From Hyphomicrobiales bacterium (GTDB lineage Bacteria > Pseudomonadota > Alphaproteobacteria > Rhizobiales > GCA-2746425), in contig NVXB01000001.1 of assembly GCA_002746425.1 (NCBI GenBank), positions 35,431-61,602 of the forward strand: a DNA stretch of 26,172 nt, written 5' to 3'. The notes beneath the pieces are model-generated. The model had not been told where the DNA came from and searched no databases. It was given only the letters and a program-made list of their open reading frames with translations. Positions 1 through 6,764 of this stretch are shown here, piece by piece. The translations under genes and the position numbers were made by a program. Position 1 is the first letter of the stretch, and each line of letters starts with the position of its first letter.

Positions 1-48
1 AATATAATATCAATAAGAATATAATATCAATAAGAATATAATATCAAT
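1..48. repeat. 17-bp tandem repeat, about 2.8 copies
   Basis: The unit AATATAATATCAATAAG occurs at 1-17 and 18-34 and is cut short at 35-48. It overlaps the stop codon of the leftward gene by a few bases and may continue outside the window. On the minus strand each unit reads as an AT-rich TTGATATTATATT, which slightly resembles the -10 half of the phage early promoters, but there is no TGTACA partner. Function unknown. Confidence 0.85.
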
Positions 49-385
49 GAAATGTTTCTCTTAATGGTATATCATGAGCTTTTAAAAACACATTATATAA
101 TGAATCATCCCATTTAGTATTAAGCTTTTCAATTGTAGTAGTATAGATATTAATAGCATGTGGACATGGTTTATAACTCATAATAATATGTTTCTTATAA
201 ATTTTAGTATCATCATTATTATTCATATTGTCATATTTGTCAGCATAAACATATGTATTATTATTTTCATCTAATGTAATTTCCATTATCATTGGTCTGG
301 CAACAACATAATATGTTAATGTTTCTTTAACGATTTTACCAATAATAGTATTGTCTGATAATTTTATTACTAAATAATTTTTCAT
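44..385 (-). CDS. Small hypothetical protein, possibly Sm-like
   Basis: 113 aa. The N-terminal third (IKLSDNTIIGKIVKETLTYY) has the pattern of an Sm/LSM barrel: a charged strand, a D/N-x-G-x-I turn and a following hydrophobic strand. The middle is rich in Asn and Asp (a D-N-M-N-N-N-D-D run) and looks like a loop. Sm-like proteins of cyanophage origin are known, and small genes of this kind occur near structural genes in marine T4-type phages. That family link is inferred from pattern only. The start codon abuts the stop of uvsW, so it is the last gene of the leftward uvsY-uvsW operon. The 3' end runs into a tandem repeat. Confidence 0.6.
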   Translation of the reverse strand: MKNYLVIKLSDNTIIGKIVKETLTYYVVARPMIMEITLDENNNTYVYADKYDNMNNNDDTKIYKKHIIMSYKPCPHAINIYTTTIEKLNTKWDDSLYNVFLKAHDIPLRETFH

Positions 386-1878
386 TAAAGATCTTTCTCT
401 ATAATTTCAACACTAAATTTTTCTTCTTTATAACGTTTTAATCTACCTAAGAAATGTAATAATGCATAATTATTTTTCTTCTTATATCTTAAATTATCGC
501 CAACATCAATAAATGTTACTTTATCTTTAATATCAGATATTCTTAATCCACGGCCAATAAGCTGTAATAATTTAATTTTTGATTTTAATGGAGCTATTAA
601 TACAACATAATTAACATTTTTAATATTAATTCCTTCCGCAAATGTTCCTAATGAAACAATTCCTTTCATGTTTTTAGCTTCATTCATTTCTTTTTGGTGT
701 TTAGATCTAATATCAACAGGAACACCGCCATCAATGTAAAATTTAGATTCATTCTTTACATTTTTAAAGAATTCTTTACCATGAGCAACATTTTTAAATG
801 CTACTAATATATTACCATCAATGCTTTCAATCATTGAATTTAAAACTTTTTGGCGTTTTTTATGATTTGTAATGAAATCAACTTCATCAAAATATGTAGC
901 ACCACGTTTTTTTAATTTACCACCATCATGAAAATATTTCTTTGTTCCAATATATTTACAATCATCTTGGTTGTAATTTAAGAGTAGGCATTTAATTTTA
1001 AGATTAGCAATTTCGCCAGAGGCTATAAGCTCATGTGTCATAGCTACTCTAATAGGTGGACCAAAGAGACCTGTGAGTGTTAAAAGATTTTCTTTAATAT
1101 CATCGAGGGTTCCCGTAGTACCATGTCTAAAGATAATATCACTACATTTTTCTAATATTTTGATAGTAGAAGTAGCTTTCCAAGCATGTACTTCGTCACA
1201 GATAATAACATCAAATTGATCAAACCATTTTTTAGGAAGATTTACTACAGATTGCCAAGTAGAAGCTACAACTTGTGCTTTAGTATTTTTATCTCTACCT
1301 GCAAAAATAGTATGAGTAGTGAATGAATTTTTATTTTTATTATATTCATCTACAAAATTATCTTCAATTAGCTGCTTAACTAATCCTGCTCTATGCACTA
1401 AATTAAGAACTCTAAGCCCCTTTGATACATAAAACATATTCAACCCATATAAGAAATATGATTTACCAGATGCAGTAGGTGACAAAATGATACCTCTATT
1501 TGAATTAATAGAGTGTTTTACTGCTTCTTGCTGATAATCATGAGGAACATACGGAGCATCAATTTTTTTATAAAAATCAACTACGTCTTGATTAGTAAAT
1601 TCATAACATTCATCCGGAAATAGGCTTGCATCTAATTCATATTCAATTTTAGATTTATCACAAAATTCAAGAATCTCTGGAATAAGTCCTTTATAAATTA
1701 AACCAGTATTTACGTTAAGAAGACGAATTTTACCATCCCAAAAACCAGATTTAAATTTTGGGTGCCACTTATAATTATCAGCGAAGAATGTAAAGTGTTC
1801 CTGTATTTCTAATAATGATCCTCTATCTGCAACAATTCTACAATGAGTTTCACTTACCTGCGCTATAAAAATTGCCAT
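385..1878 (-). CDS. uvsW: UvsW DNA/RNA helicase
   Basis: 497 aa, close to the 503 aa of T4 UvsW. It is an SF2 helicase that unwinds R-loops and branched recombination intermediates and remodels stalled forks, moving T4 replication from origin-dependent to recombination-dependent mode. From the chosen start, the N-terminal domain has a T4-UvsW-like stretch (W-H-P-K-F-K-S-G-F-W-D-G-K-I-R-L-L, about residues 38-54). Walker A is SPTASGKS (133-140), the DEVH box is at 228-231, and motif VI is QLIGRGLR (439-446). An in-frame start 10 codons upstream exists, but the start at 1878 makes a TAATG junction with the uvsY stop and is preferred. Translation is probably coupled to uvsY. Confidence 0.95.
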   Translation of the reverse strand: MAIFIAQVSETHCRIVADRGSLLEIQEHFTFFADNYKWHPKFKSGFWDGKIRLLNVNTGLIYKGLIPEILEFCDKSKIEYELDASLFPDECYEFTNQDVVDFYKKIDAPYVPHDYQQEAVKHSINSNRGIILSPTASGKSYFLYGLNMFYVSKGLRVLNLVHRAGLVKQLIEDNFVDEYNKNKNSFTTHTIFAGRDKNTKAQVVASTWQSVVNLPKKWFDQFDVIICDEVHAWKATSTIKILEKCSDIIFRHGTTGTLDDIKENLLTLTGLFGPPIRVAMTHELIASGEIANLKIKCLLLNYNQDDCKYIGTKKYFHDGGKLKKRGATYFDEVDFITNHKKRQKVLNSMIESIDGNILVAFKNVAHGKEFFKNVKNESKFYIDGGVPVDIRSKHQKEMNEAKNMKGIVSLGTFAEGINIKNVNYVVLIAPLKSKIKLLQLIGRGLRISDIKDKVTFIDVGDNLRYKKKNNYALLHFLGRLKRYKEEKFSVEIIEKDL

Positions 1879-2315
1879 TAGTAAGCAGCCTCTTGGAATT
1901 TTCTCCAATTTAAAATGTTACCAATAGTAAATGATAAATTGCCAATTGATTTAATAATATCTTTCAAAGTAGTAACTTTCTCTTTTTGTAATGCTATTCT
2001 TAAATTAAGAGCAATAACTTCATCATCACCTCTGATATATCTGTCAATATCAGATTTAAGAATTTTTTTCTGAAATTGTTTCCATCCTCTTTCATCAAGA
2101 GTTTCTTTATCCAGATCTCCTAGATAATATTCATATTTTAGAAAATATAATTTATTTACATCCTCTAATAATTTTGCTAATCTTAAATTTTCGTGTGAAT
2201 AAATAATGTAATATTTTGAATGTAATTTGATTGCTCTTACGGATTCCTCTGATAAATCATTTTTATCTAAGGTTGAATCCTCGGCCCATAAATTTAATAT
2301 ATCATCTAATTTCAT
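1878..2315 (-). CDS. uvsY: UvsY recombination mediator
   Basis: 145 aa against 137 aa for T4 UvsY. It loads UvsX recombinase onto gp32-coated single-stranded DNA. The opening MKLDDI matches the T4 MRLEDL start. A K-Y-E-Y-Y-L-G-D segment matches the T4 L-D-Y-Y-S-G segment, and the C-terminal helical stretch ends in an aromatic/charged F-Q-E-A-A-Y tail much as T4 UvsY ends in R-A-F-E-A. Position directly upstream of uvsW on the same strand is the conserved arrangement. The start is preceded by AAGGAG (on the minus strand), an excellent ribosome binding site. UvsX itself is not in the window. Confidence 0.9.
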   Translation of the reverse strand: MKLDDILNLWAEDSTLDKNDLSEESVRAIKLHSKYYIIYSHENLRLAKLLEDVNKLYFLKYEYYLGDLDKETLDERGWKQFQKKILKSDIDRYIRGDDEVIALNLRIALQKEKVTTLKDIIKSIGNLSFTIGNILNWRKFQEAAY

Positions 2316-2335
2316 AACAACTCCTTATATTATAT

Positions 2336-2839
2336 TTATGGCTCTCCCAAACTAAATGTATCATAAGCAAATGAAACAGTACACTCTGTGTATATGATGC
2401 TCTCATCGTCAATATTAATTGATATGCCTGAAAGATCAGTTGGCCACGCACCTACAAAGGTAAACCTATGTAATGGATTATTTTTAGATGAAAAAAGTAA
2501 AATATCAATATCAGATACTAGAACATTTTTCATTGTAGAAATTCCGCGCGGGTTGCCGTATTGAGTAAAATCTTCGGGAAATCCTATAGAAACCATCCAG
2601 TCGAAAATTTCTTTGTAGTTTAAAAGCTGTTCATCTATTCTAAATGTAACATCTAATTGTGAAAATTGAATAGTATCGCCCTGTTCTTTAAGCGTGGTGA
2701 ATTGTGTGCTTCTATCTATAGGTGCAATACTTATAGAAGGTATTGAAATGCTTTTGCCGAAAAATTCTACAAGAGGAGTTTTTTCAAGAACCATCCTATA
2801 GGAAGCTCCTTCTAATGCATTAATATTGGTAATATTCAT
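2336..2839 (-). CDS. Tail tube/baseplate-like structural protein
   Basis: 167 aa. The segment EQLLNYKEIFDWMVSIGFPE (about residues 70-89) and the alternating beta pattern are typical of a family found in marine T4-type phages and related to tail-tube-fold proteins (gp19/gp54 type). In T4 the genes next to uvsY (25, 26) are baseplate genes, so a tail role fits the location. I cannot assign the exact T4 counterpart. It is the first gene of the leftward operon. A minus-strand TATAAATA lies 33 bases upstream, consistent with late expression of a virion protein. Confidence 0.7.
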   Translation of the reverse strand: MNITNINALEGASYRMVLEKTPLVEFFGKSISIPSISIAPIDRSTQFTTLKEQGDTIQFSQLDVTFRIDEQLLNYKEIFDWMVSIGFPEDFTQYGNPRGISTMKNVLVSDIDILLFSSKNNPLHRFTFVGAWPTDLSGISINIDDESIIYTECTVSFAYDTFSLGEP

Positions 2840-2871
2840 TGTTTACTTAACCATGTAGTTGATATATAATA

Positions 2872-2879
2872 TATTTATA
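2872..2879 (-). promoter_or_regulatory. T4-type late promoter (TATAAATA)
   Basis: The plus strand reads TATTTATA, which is an exact TATAAATA on the minus strand. It sits about 33 bases upstream of the structural gene start at 2839. T4-type late promoters consist only of this -10 box, read by gp55/gp33/gp45-modified RNA polymerase. In DNA this AT-rich the octamer also occurs by chance, so the support is exact sequence plus good placement in a divergent intergenic region. Confidence 0.6.
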
Positions 2880-2900
2880 TAAAAATTAAAGAAAGTATTT

Positions 2901-3128
2901 ATGGCAAAGAAATTTGAAACTATTATATTGAAATTACAATCAAGTAAAAAGCTATCATTATTCGAGGCATTAATACATTATTGTGAATTAAATGGATTAG
3001 AACCTGAGGCTATTGCATCTTCAGTAAGATCTAATAAAAAATTAAAAGAACGATTATATGCAGAAGCAGAAATTTTAAAAATGGTAGCTCCAATTAAAAG
3101 ACTTTTAGATGAAAATAACATCCTTTAA
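2901..3128 (+). CDS. 33: gp33 late transcription coactivator
   Basis: 75 aa. gp33 bridges the sliding clamp gp45 and the host RNA polymerase beta flap so that late promoters fire in a replication-coupled way. The stretch ALIHYCELNGLEPEAIASSV closely follows the core of the short gp33 proteins annotated in cyanophages (L-x-Y-C-E-x-N-G-L-E-P-D-A-I-A-S), and it is followed by K-x-K-L-x-x-x-A-E-x-L. Short size is normal for the marine group; T4 gp33 is 112 aa. It sits directly upstream of gp59, as in T4. The 3' end overlaps the gp59 start by 20 bases. The start lacks a strong ribosome binding site. Confidence 0.85.
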   Translation: MAKKFETIILKLQSSKKLSLFEALIHYCELNGLEPEAIASSVRSNKKLKERLYAEAEILKMVAPIKRLLDENNIL

Positions 3129-3663
3129 AGTATACCGTTCGTACTTAGCATTAAAAGCGCATTTCAACGGGAAATATGATTTTTTTAAATATAAAGGATT
3201 TATGAAAGTTAAAGTATCATCCTTTGAAAAAAGAAATGATATAGGCATATTTCGCCATTTAGCTAAGCATGATGATCCCTATAACTATATGTTAGCCAAT
3301 TTTGTGGAAGACATACATGTGAGTTCATGGGGATTTTCTGACGAACCATATAAAAGAATGATGAAAGTGAAAGTTTCAATACACTACACTTTCCAGCAAG
3401 ACATGAAAAATGTGGAAAATATATTAGAAGCACTTTCTGTTAATAATTCAAGCAACGAAATTATCGTAAAATATATGTCAGGTGTAATTTCTCCTGAAAC
3501 AGTATGCATTTTACATAAAATATTTGACATTGTTCCATATTGGAAAAAACATATGTCATCAATAGTTTATGAGGATATCTTAACAATGATAGAAAATTAT
3601 GAACCTTTTTTAGAATATGATTTAAAAAAATGTAAAGATTTCCTGATAAAACACTATAAATAA
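3109..3663 (+). CDS. 59: gp59 loader of DNA helicase
   Basis: 184 aa; T4 gp59 is 217 aa. It loads the gp41 replicative helicase onto gp32-coated forked DNA and coordinates helicase and polymerase start-up. The N-terminal pattern VYRSYLALKAHFNGKYDFFK parallels the T4 K-L-Y-L-M-I-K-Q-H-M-N-G-K-Y-D-V-I-K segment, including the invariant N-G-K-Y-D. A tail of K-C-K-D-F-L-I-K matches the T4 C-terminal pattern. The order 33-59-32 is a recognised marine T4-type cluster. The gene begins inside the last codons of gp33 in another frame, suggesting translational coupling. About 30 residues shorter than T4. Confidence 0.92.
   Translation: MKITSFKVYRSYLALKAHFNGKYDFFKYKGFMKVKVSSFEKRNDIGIFRHLAKHDDPYNYMLANFVEDIHVSSWGFSDEPYKRMMKVKVSIHYTFQQDMKNVENILEALSVNNSSNEIIVKYMSGVISPETVCILHKIFDIVPYWKKHMSSIVYEDILTMIENYEPFLEYDLKKCKDFLIKHYK
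3655..3662 (+). promoter_or_regulatory. Late promoter (TATAAATA) ahead of gp32
   Basis: An exact TATAAATA overlaps the last codons and stop of gp59 and lies 54 bases before the gp32 start. T4 gene 32 is also transcribed from a late promoter just upstream, so position and sequence agree. Chance occurrence in AT-rich DNA remains possible. Confidence 0.55.
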
Positions 3664-3672
3664 TATTGATCA

Positions 3673-3714
3673 ATGGTGGTCGTATTTAAGGTATTTAAGG
3701 AAAAAGGAAAATAA
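3673..3714 (+). promoter_or_regulatory. gp32 leader: 13-codon upstream ORF and 9-bp tandem repeat
   Basis: The leader contains ATG at 3673 opening a 13-codon frame (MVVVFKVFKEKGK) whose stop ends at 3714, one base before the gp32 start at 3716. Inside it GTATTTAAG is repeated exactly at 3682-3690 and 3691-3699. T4 gp32 represses its own translation by binding cooperatively to an unstructured AT-rich leader beside a pseudoknot. This AT-rich repeated leader could be the equivalent operator. Whether the mini-frame is translated is unknown. Confidence 0.4.
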
Positions 3715-3715
3715 A

Positions 3716-4672
3716 TTGGCAAAATCATTTGCAGAACTGTTGAAAAACAGAAAAAAGAATACAGAAAAACTCTCAAATAAAATTGAATCACTGAAAAAAG
3801 GTGGAGATTTTAACAATGATCCTGATGCACGTATGTGGGATCTGAAACACCTTCGTAATAAAGATGGTAATGGTCGTGCAACTATTAGATTCCTCCCAGC
3901 ACCGCTTGGCGAAGAAGAAGAATTTGTGCTTTATTACTCTTATTTTGAGAAAAATAGAACCACAGGTAAATGGTATGTTCATGCTTCTCATATGTCATTC
4001 GATAAAGATGCTGAGGATCCTGCATACACATATAATGGAACAATTTATAGCAATACAAATTTAACTGATGACGAAAAGAAAAAATTATCTATTCGCCGCC
4101 AGAAACATTATGTAGCTAATATTTTAGTTGTTGATGACCCAGTTGAACCAGAGAATAATGGTAAAGTATTCTTATTTGATTACGGCCCAATGATTGCAGG
4201 TTTAATTGAAAAGAGAATGAATCCTAATCCAGATGTTGATGACTTTGAAAAGGCAGATCCATTTGATGTAATCGAAGGTTGTAATTTCAAAATTAAAATT
4301 GTTTCTAAAAAACTTCCTGGTGTTACAAATTTAATTCCAAATTATGAATCATCTATATGGGAAGACTGTGCTCCAATGGCAGATTCTGAAGAGGAAATGG
4401 AAGCAATTTGGAATAAGTGTTATAAATTAGGTGAATTTATCGATCCTACAAATACTAAACTTTATAAATCTATTGAGAAACAAAAGATTGATTTTGCTGC
4501 TTGGATTGGCGAAGAAGCAGAAGAAGAGGTTTCTAAACCTGCTCCTAAAGAAAAATCTATTAAAGAAGATGCACTTCCTGAAAGCGAAGACGATGATCTT
4601 CCTGAAACTGAAGAGGATGAAAGCATTATCGATGACGACGATGACGACGATTTCTTTGATAAATTTAAATAA
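3716..4672 (+). CDS. 32: gp32 single-stranded DNA-binding protein
   Basis: 318 aa; T4 gp32 is 301 aa. It coats single-stranded DNA during replication, recombination and repair and recruits gp59 and UvsY through its acidic C-terminus. Recognisable core: N-G-R-A-T-I-R-F-L-P-A (T4 G-Q-A-V-I-R-F-L-P), G-K-W-Y, and V-A-N-I-L-V-V-D-D-P-x-x-P-E-N-x-G-K-V-F (nearly identical in T4). The C-terminus is a long Asp/Glu tail ending D-D-D-D-D-D-D-F-F-D-K-F-K. The start is TTG with AAGGAAAAAGGAAA just before it; no upstream in-frame ATG exists, and the next ATG would delete the N-terminal self-association region. The T4 zinc ligands (H-x12-C-x9-C-x2-C) are absent: after G-K-W-Y there is H-A-S-H and no cysteine. 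Zinc-less gp32 is also seen in cyanophages. Confidence 0.97.
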   Translation: MAKSFAELLKNRKKNTEKLSNKIESLKKGGDFNNDPDARMWDLKHLRNKDGNGRATIRFLPAPLGEEEEFVLYYSYFEKNRTTGKWYVHASHMSFDKDAEDPAYTYNGTIYSNTNLTDDEKKKLSIRRQKHYVANILVVDDPVEPENNGKVFLFDYGPMIAGLIEKRMNPNPDVDDFEKADPFDVIEGCNFKIKIVSKKLPGVTNLIPNYESSIWEDCAPMADSEEEMEAIWNKCYKLGEFIDPTNTKLYKSIEKQKIDFAAWIGEEAEEEVSKPAPKEKSIKEDALPESEDDDLPETEEDESIIDDDDDDDFFDKFK

Positions 4673-4691
4673 TATCAATTTATATTGAAAG

Positions 4692-4716
4692 AAAAAGGGC
4701 CAAAGGCCCTTTTTTA
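4692..4716 (+). terminator. Rho-independent terminator after gp32
   Basis: A perfect 10-bp stem AAAAAGGGCC / GGCCCTTTTT encloses an AAA loop and runs into a T tract (TTTTTATT). It closes the gp33-gp59-gp32 unit 20 bases after the gp32 stop. Confidence 0.92.
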
Positions 4717-4746
4717 TTGTACTTTTCTCGTGACATATGTTATCAT
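4717..4746 (+). promoter_or_regulatory. Putative early promoter
   Basis: TTGTAC at 4717-4722, an 18-base spacer and TATCAT at 4741-4746 preceded by TGT (extended -10). It lies immediately behind the gp32 terminator and before a run of small genes, so a fresh transcription start is expected here. The TGTAC -35 element matches the other phage promoters in the window. Confidence 0.5.
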
Positions 4747-4754
4747 TATTTAAG

Positions 4755-4783
4755 TTAAATTATGGAGATTATTATGAAAACTT
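4755..4783 (+). repeat. 29-bp repeat: RBS and start module, copy 1
   Basis: A 29-base stretch from TTAAATTATGGAG through ATGAAAACTT is identical here and at 5076-5104. It contains the ribosome binding site, the start codon and the first codons (MKT) of two otherwise unrelated genes. Confidence 0.95.
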
Positions 4784-5079
4784 TTATTGAGTGGCTAACC
4801 AAGAATGATATTATTCTTGAAACTAGCGATATTGCTAAATTTGGTGATTTAACTGTACTCGATACGTTTTCTATGACTGAAGATGATTATATGAACTTTC
4901 ATAATTATCGATATCAATATCGTTATATCACTAAGTGGTTATTATTATCTGATGGTTCTGCTATTGGATGGCAGAAAAATAATAAACATGATGGATGGAA
5001 TTTTCCAAGAATTGGTAAAACAACTGTATTAAAAAACTTTCCTAGTGCTGCTAAAATACTTAAAGATAATGCAAATTAA
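4774..5079 (+). CDS. Hypothetical protein
   Basis: 101 aa, no family recognised. The C-terminal half (S-D-G-S-A-I-G-W-Q-K-N-N-K-H-D-G-W-N-F-P) is rich in Trp, Gly and Asn and looks like a compact beta domain. An in-frame ATG at 4762 is part of the ATGGAG ribosome binding site, so the start at 4774 is chosen. It is the first gene behind the gp32 terminator and is probably early. It shares its initiation region exactly with the next gene but not its coding sequence. Confidence 0.75.
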   Translation: MKTFIEWLTKNDIILETSDIAKFGDLTVLDTFSMTEDDYMNFHNYRYQYRYITKWLLLSDGSAIGWQKNNKHDGWNFPRIGKTTVLKNFPSAAKILKDNAN

Positions 5080-5104
5080 ATTATGGAGATTATTATGAAA
5101 ACTT
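5076..5104 (+). repeat. 29-bp repeat: RBS and start module, copy 2
   Basis: Exact copy of 4755-4783. It straddles the stop of the preceding gene and the start of the next, so it supplies only translation initiation, not a promoter. Confidence 0.95.
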
Positions 5105-5433
5105 ATCAAGAACACGAAGTAGGTCATTTATATAAAAAAGAAGAAAAAGACACTTTATATTGGTATGAAAGAACTATGTATGAAACCCGTGGCTGGGGCG
5201 ATAATAATCAATGGGTGAATGAACTGTGCAATGATGATAACGATGACGATTTTGTGATGCTGTATGCTTATTTAAAAGAGCACCATCTAGATTGCACTGT
5301 AATTCAATTGCGGGAAATTAATGCTTTAATTACTGAAGATTATTTTCATTTTAATGATTATTATGATCGTAGCGAATATGAAGTTCATATCATTAAAATT
5401 AGTGATATCGAAAAGGTGATGAATGATGAATAA
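5095..5433 (+). CDS. Hypothetical acidic protein
   Basis: 112 aa from the ATG at 5095; the in-frame ATG at 5083 belongs to the ATGGAG ribosome binding site. Rich in aromatic and acidic residues, with a D-N-D-D-D-F patch mid-sequence. No catalytic motif recognised. It overlaps the next start by 8 bases. Confidence 0.72.
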   Translation: MKTYQEHEVGHLYKKEEKDTLYWYERTMYETRGWGDNNQWVNELCNDDNDDDFVMLYAYLKEHHLDCTVIQLREINALITEDYFHFNDYYDRSEYEVHIIKISDIEKVMNDE

Positions 5434-5779
5434 AAAAGAAAAAGATGGTTTAAAAGCTCTGATCGCTCAATGGCGATATTCTGGAATTGCGGGCGCAGCA
5501 GATAAAGCTTATGAACTTAGTATGCTTTTGGGTTTTACAGAAGAAGAACTAGATATAGATTATATGATCGCCGCCCACAGTTCATGGTTTAATAAAGAAG
5601 AAAGTGATAATGAAGATCATTTTGCGGCTTTTAATGACATTTGGACAATTCATGGCCGTGATGATATCGAAAATTATGCTTCTAGTATGGATTATGCAAA
5701 TGCCAATACTGGATTTAATATACTTAAAGATAAGATTAATGATAAAATGCTGGAGCACCGTAATGAAAATATCTGTTAA
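5426..5779 (+). CDS. Hypothetical protein
   Basis: 117 aa. Two ATGs stand in tandem (5423 and 5426); the second is better spaced from AGGTG. The N-terminal part looks helical (A-L-I-A-Q-W-R-Y-S-G-I-A-G-A-A-D-K-A-Y-E-L). No family recognised. Its end overlaps the next gene by 17 bases. Confidence 0.7.
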   Translation: MNKKEKDGLKALIAQWRYSGIAGAADKAYELSMLLGFTEEELDIDYMIAAHSSWFNKEESDNEDHFAAFNDIWTIHGRDDIENYASSMDYANANTGFNILKDKINDKMLEHRNENIC

Positions 5780-6056
5780 AGTTGATTATACTTATGAAAA
5801 TGACCTTCATTATTTTAAGGGTGTTGGTGATTTATCTGATATTTGTATTTGTGATAGCGCACATTCAGCTGTGTTAATGAAATTATATAGACTCATTAAG
5901 GAAAAATTACTAGATCAAGGATATCAAACCGCGGAAATTAAACCACATTTTACAATAGAAGAATTCGGAACTTGGTTTTTTCATGTATATTTAACACATA
6001 TCGGTAATGTCCTAAGCATAAACAATATCATCACATTAGATGTAGAAATTACATAG
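5763..6056 (+). CDS. Hypothetical protein
   Basis: 97 aa. The open frame extends further left, but that part lies over the preceding gene. ATG at 5763 has TGGAGC just upstream and opens a normal sequence (M-K-I-S-V-K-V-D-Y-T-Y-E-N-D). Mixed alpha/beta composition, no recognised motif. It ends just before the ribosome binding site (AGGAGAG) of the secreted protein gene. Confidence 0.7.
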   Translation: MKISVKVDYTYENDLHYFKGVGDLSDICICDSAHSAVLMKLYRLIKEKLLDQGYQTAEIKPHFTIEEFGTWFFHVYLTHIGNVLSINNIITLDVEIT

Positions 6057-6065
6057 GAGAGAAAA

Positions 6066-6608
6066 ATGTTTAAATATTTATTAGTATGTTTATTATTTGT
6101 AGGTTCAGCCCATAGCGCCGAATTCACATATGATCCTGAAGCAAAAATTCTTTATATGGAAGGGCGTATTGGCGCAAAAGATCATGAAAAATTTAGTGCA
6201 TTTATTAAAAAAAATGAAGTAAAATATCTAAAATTACATAGTCCAGGCGGAGATGCATGGTCATCTTTGATCATATCATTAACAGTAAAAGAACATGGGA
6301 TTCACACGGAAGTACCACCTAATATGACATGTAATTCAGGATGTGCATGGATTTGGATTGGCGGCCATCATAAGATTTTTTCCACTACCTCTACAATTGG
6401 ATTTCACTTAGCTCATAATCCTAAAGATGGTGTTGTTGTACGTGGAGCATTAGTAAATATGAATTTTGCATGGCTTCTTGGCTATCTTGGCGTTAGCTCT
6501 ATATTAGTTCAGGAAATGTTTAATCTTAAAAGCGGCGGCGATGTTGTGTTATTAACTAAAGAAAAAGTCTATGAATGGGCTATTCCCAACACGTTTATTA
6601 GGAATTAA
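6066..6608 (+). CDS. Secreted ClpP/crotonase-fold putative serine protease
   Basis: 180 aa with a clear signal peptide: K3, hydrophobic LLVCLLFVG and a probable A-H-S-A / E cleavage after residue 18. The mature part has the hallmarks of the periplasmic ClpP-like family (COG3904 type): S-P-G-G at 59-62 forming the oxyanion strand, C-N-S-G-C at 89-93 where S91 takes the nucleophile position, and I-G-F-H with H114 as candidate catalytic histidine. I see no confident third triad residue. A phage protein exported to the periplasm might cleave or occlude an envelope target, for example in superinfection exclusion or lysis control. That role is inference. Start preceded by AGGAGAG. Confidence 0.75.
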   Translation: MFKYLLVCLLFVGSAHSAEFTYDPEAKILYMEGRIGAKDHEKFSAFIKKNEVKYLKLHSPGGDAWSSLIISLTVKEHGIHTEVPPNMTCNSGCAWIWIGGHHKIFSTTSTIGFHLAHNPKDGVVVRGALVNMNFAWLLGYLGVSSILVQEMFNLKSGGDVVLLTKEKVYEWAIPNTFIRN

Positions 6609-6610
6609 TC

Positions 6611-6757
6611 ATGGTTTCTGCTGTAAATAAATTAATTAATGAGAAATTACTAAAAAATCCACCAAAATGGATGAAAGATAATATTTGTCTTGAAGTAATT
6701 ACAGGATCATTCGCTTATGGAGTTTCTTCAGATACTTCAGATATGGATTATAATTAA
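6611..6757 (+). pseudogene. Truncated nucleotidyltransferase N-terminus
   Basis: 48-codon remnant starting MVSAVNKLINEKLLKNPPKW. It carries G-S-F-A-Y-G-V-S-S-D-T-S-D-M-D, the GS...DxD active-site signature of the phage nucleotidyltransferase family related to T4 NrdC.11. The family normally continues for hundreds of residues; here a stop follows four codons after S-D-M-D, and an early-promoter cassette begins 8 bases later. The rest of the enzyme is not found downstream in any frame. It looks like a gene beheaded by insertion of, or recombination at, a promoter cassette. Confidence 0.75.
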
Positions 6758-6764
6758 ATAAACA

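Noticed and set aside
1..48. CRISPR-like array at the left edge
   Set aside because: The repeats are directly adjacent with no spacers.
385..1908. UvsW start 10 codons upstream at 1908
   Set aside because: That extension lies inside uvsY, lacks T4 similarity, and the start at 1878 forms a clean TAATG junction with the uvsY stop.
4427..4678. Antisense open frame over the acidic tail of gp32
   Set aside because: It encodes a Phe/Ile-rich translation of the Asp/Glu codons on the other strand and has no ribosome binding site; it is a shadow of gp32.
4762..4773. Upstream in-frame ATG as the start of the 4774 gene
   Set aside because: The ATG is part of ATGGAG, the ribosome binding site for the ATG at 4774; no other ribosome site serves it. 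The same reasoning was applied at 5083, 24091, 24725 and 25157.
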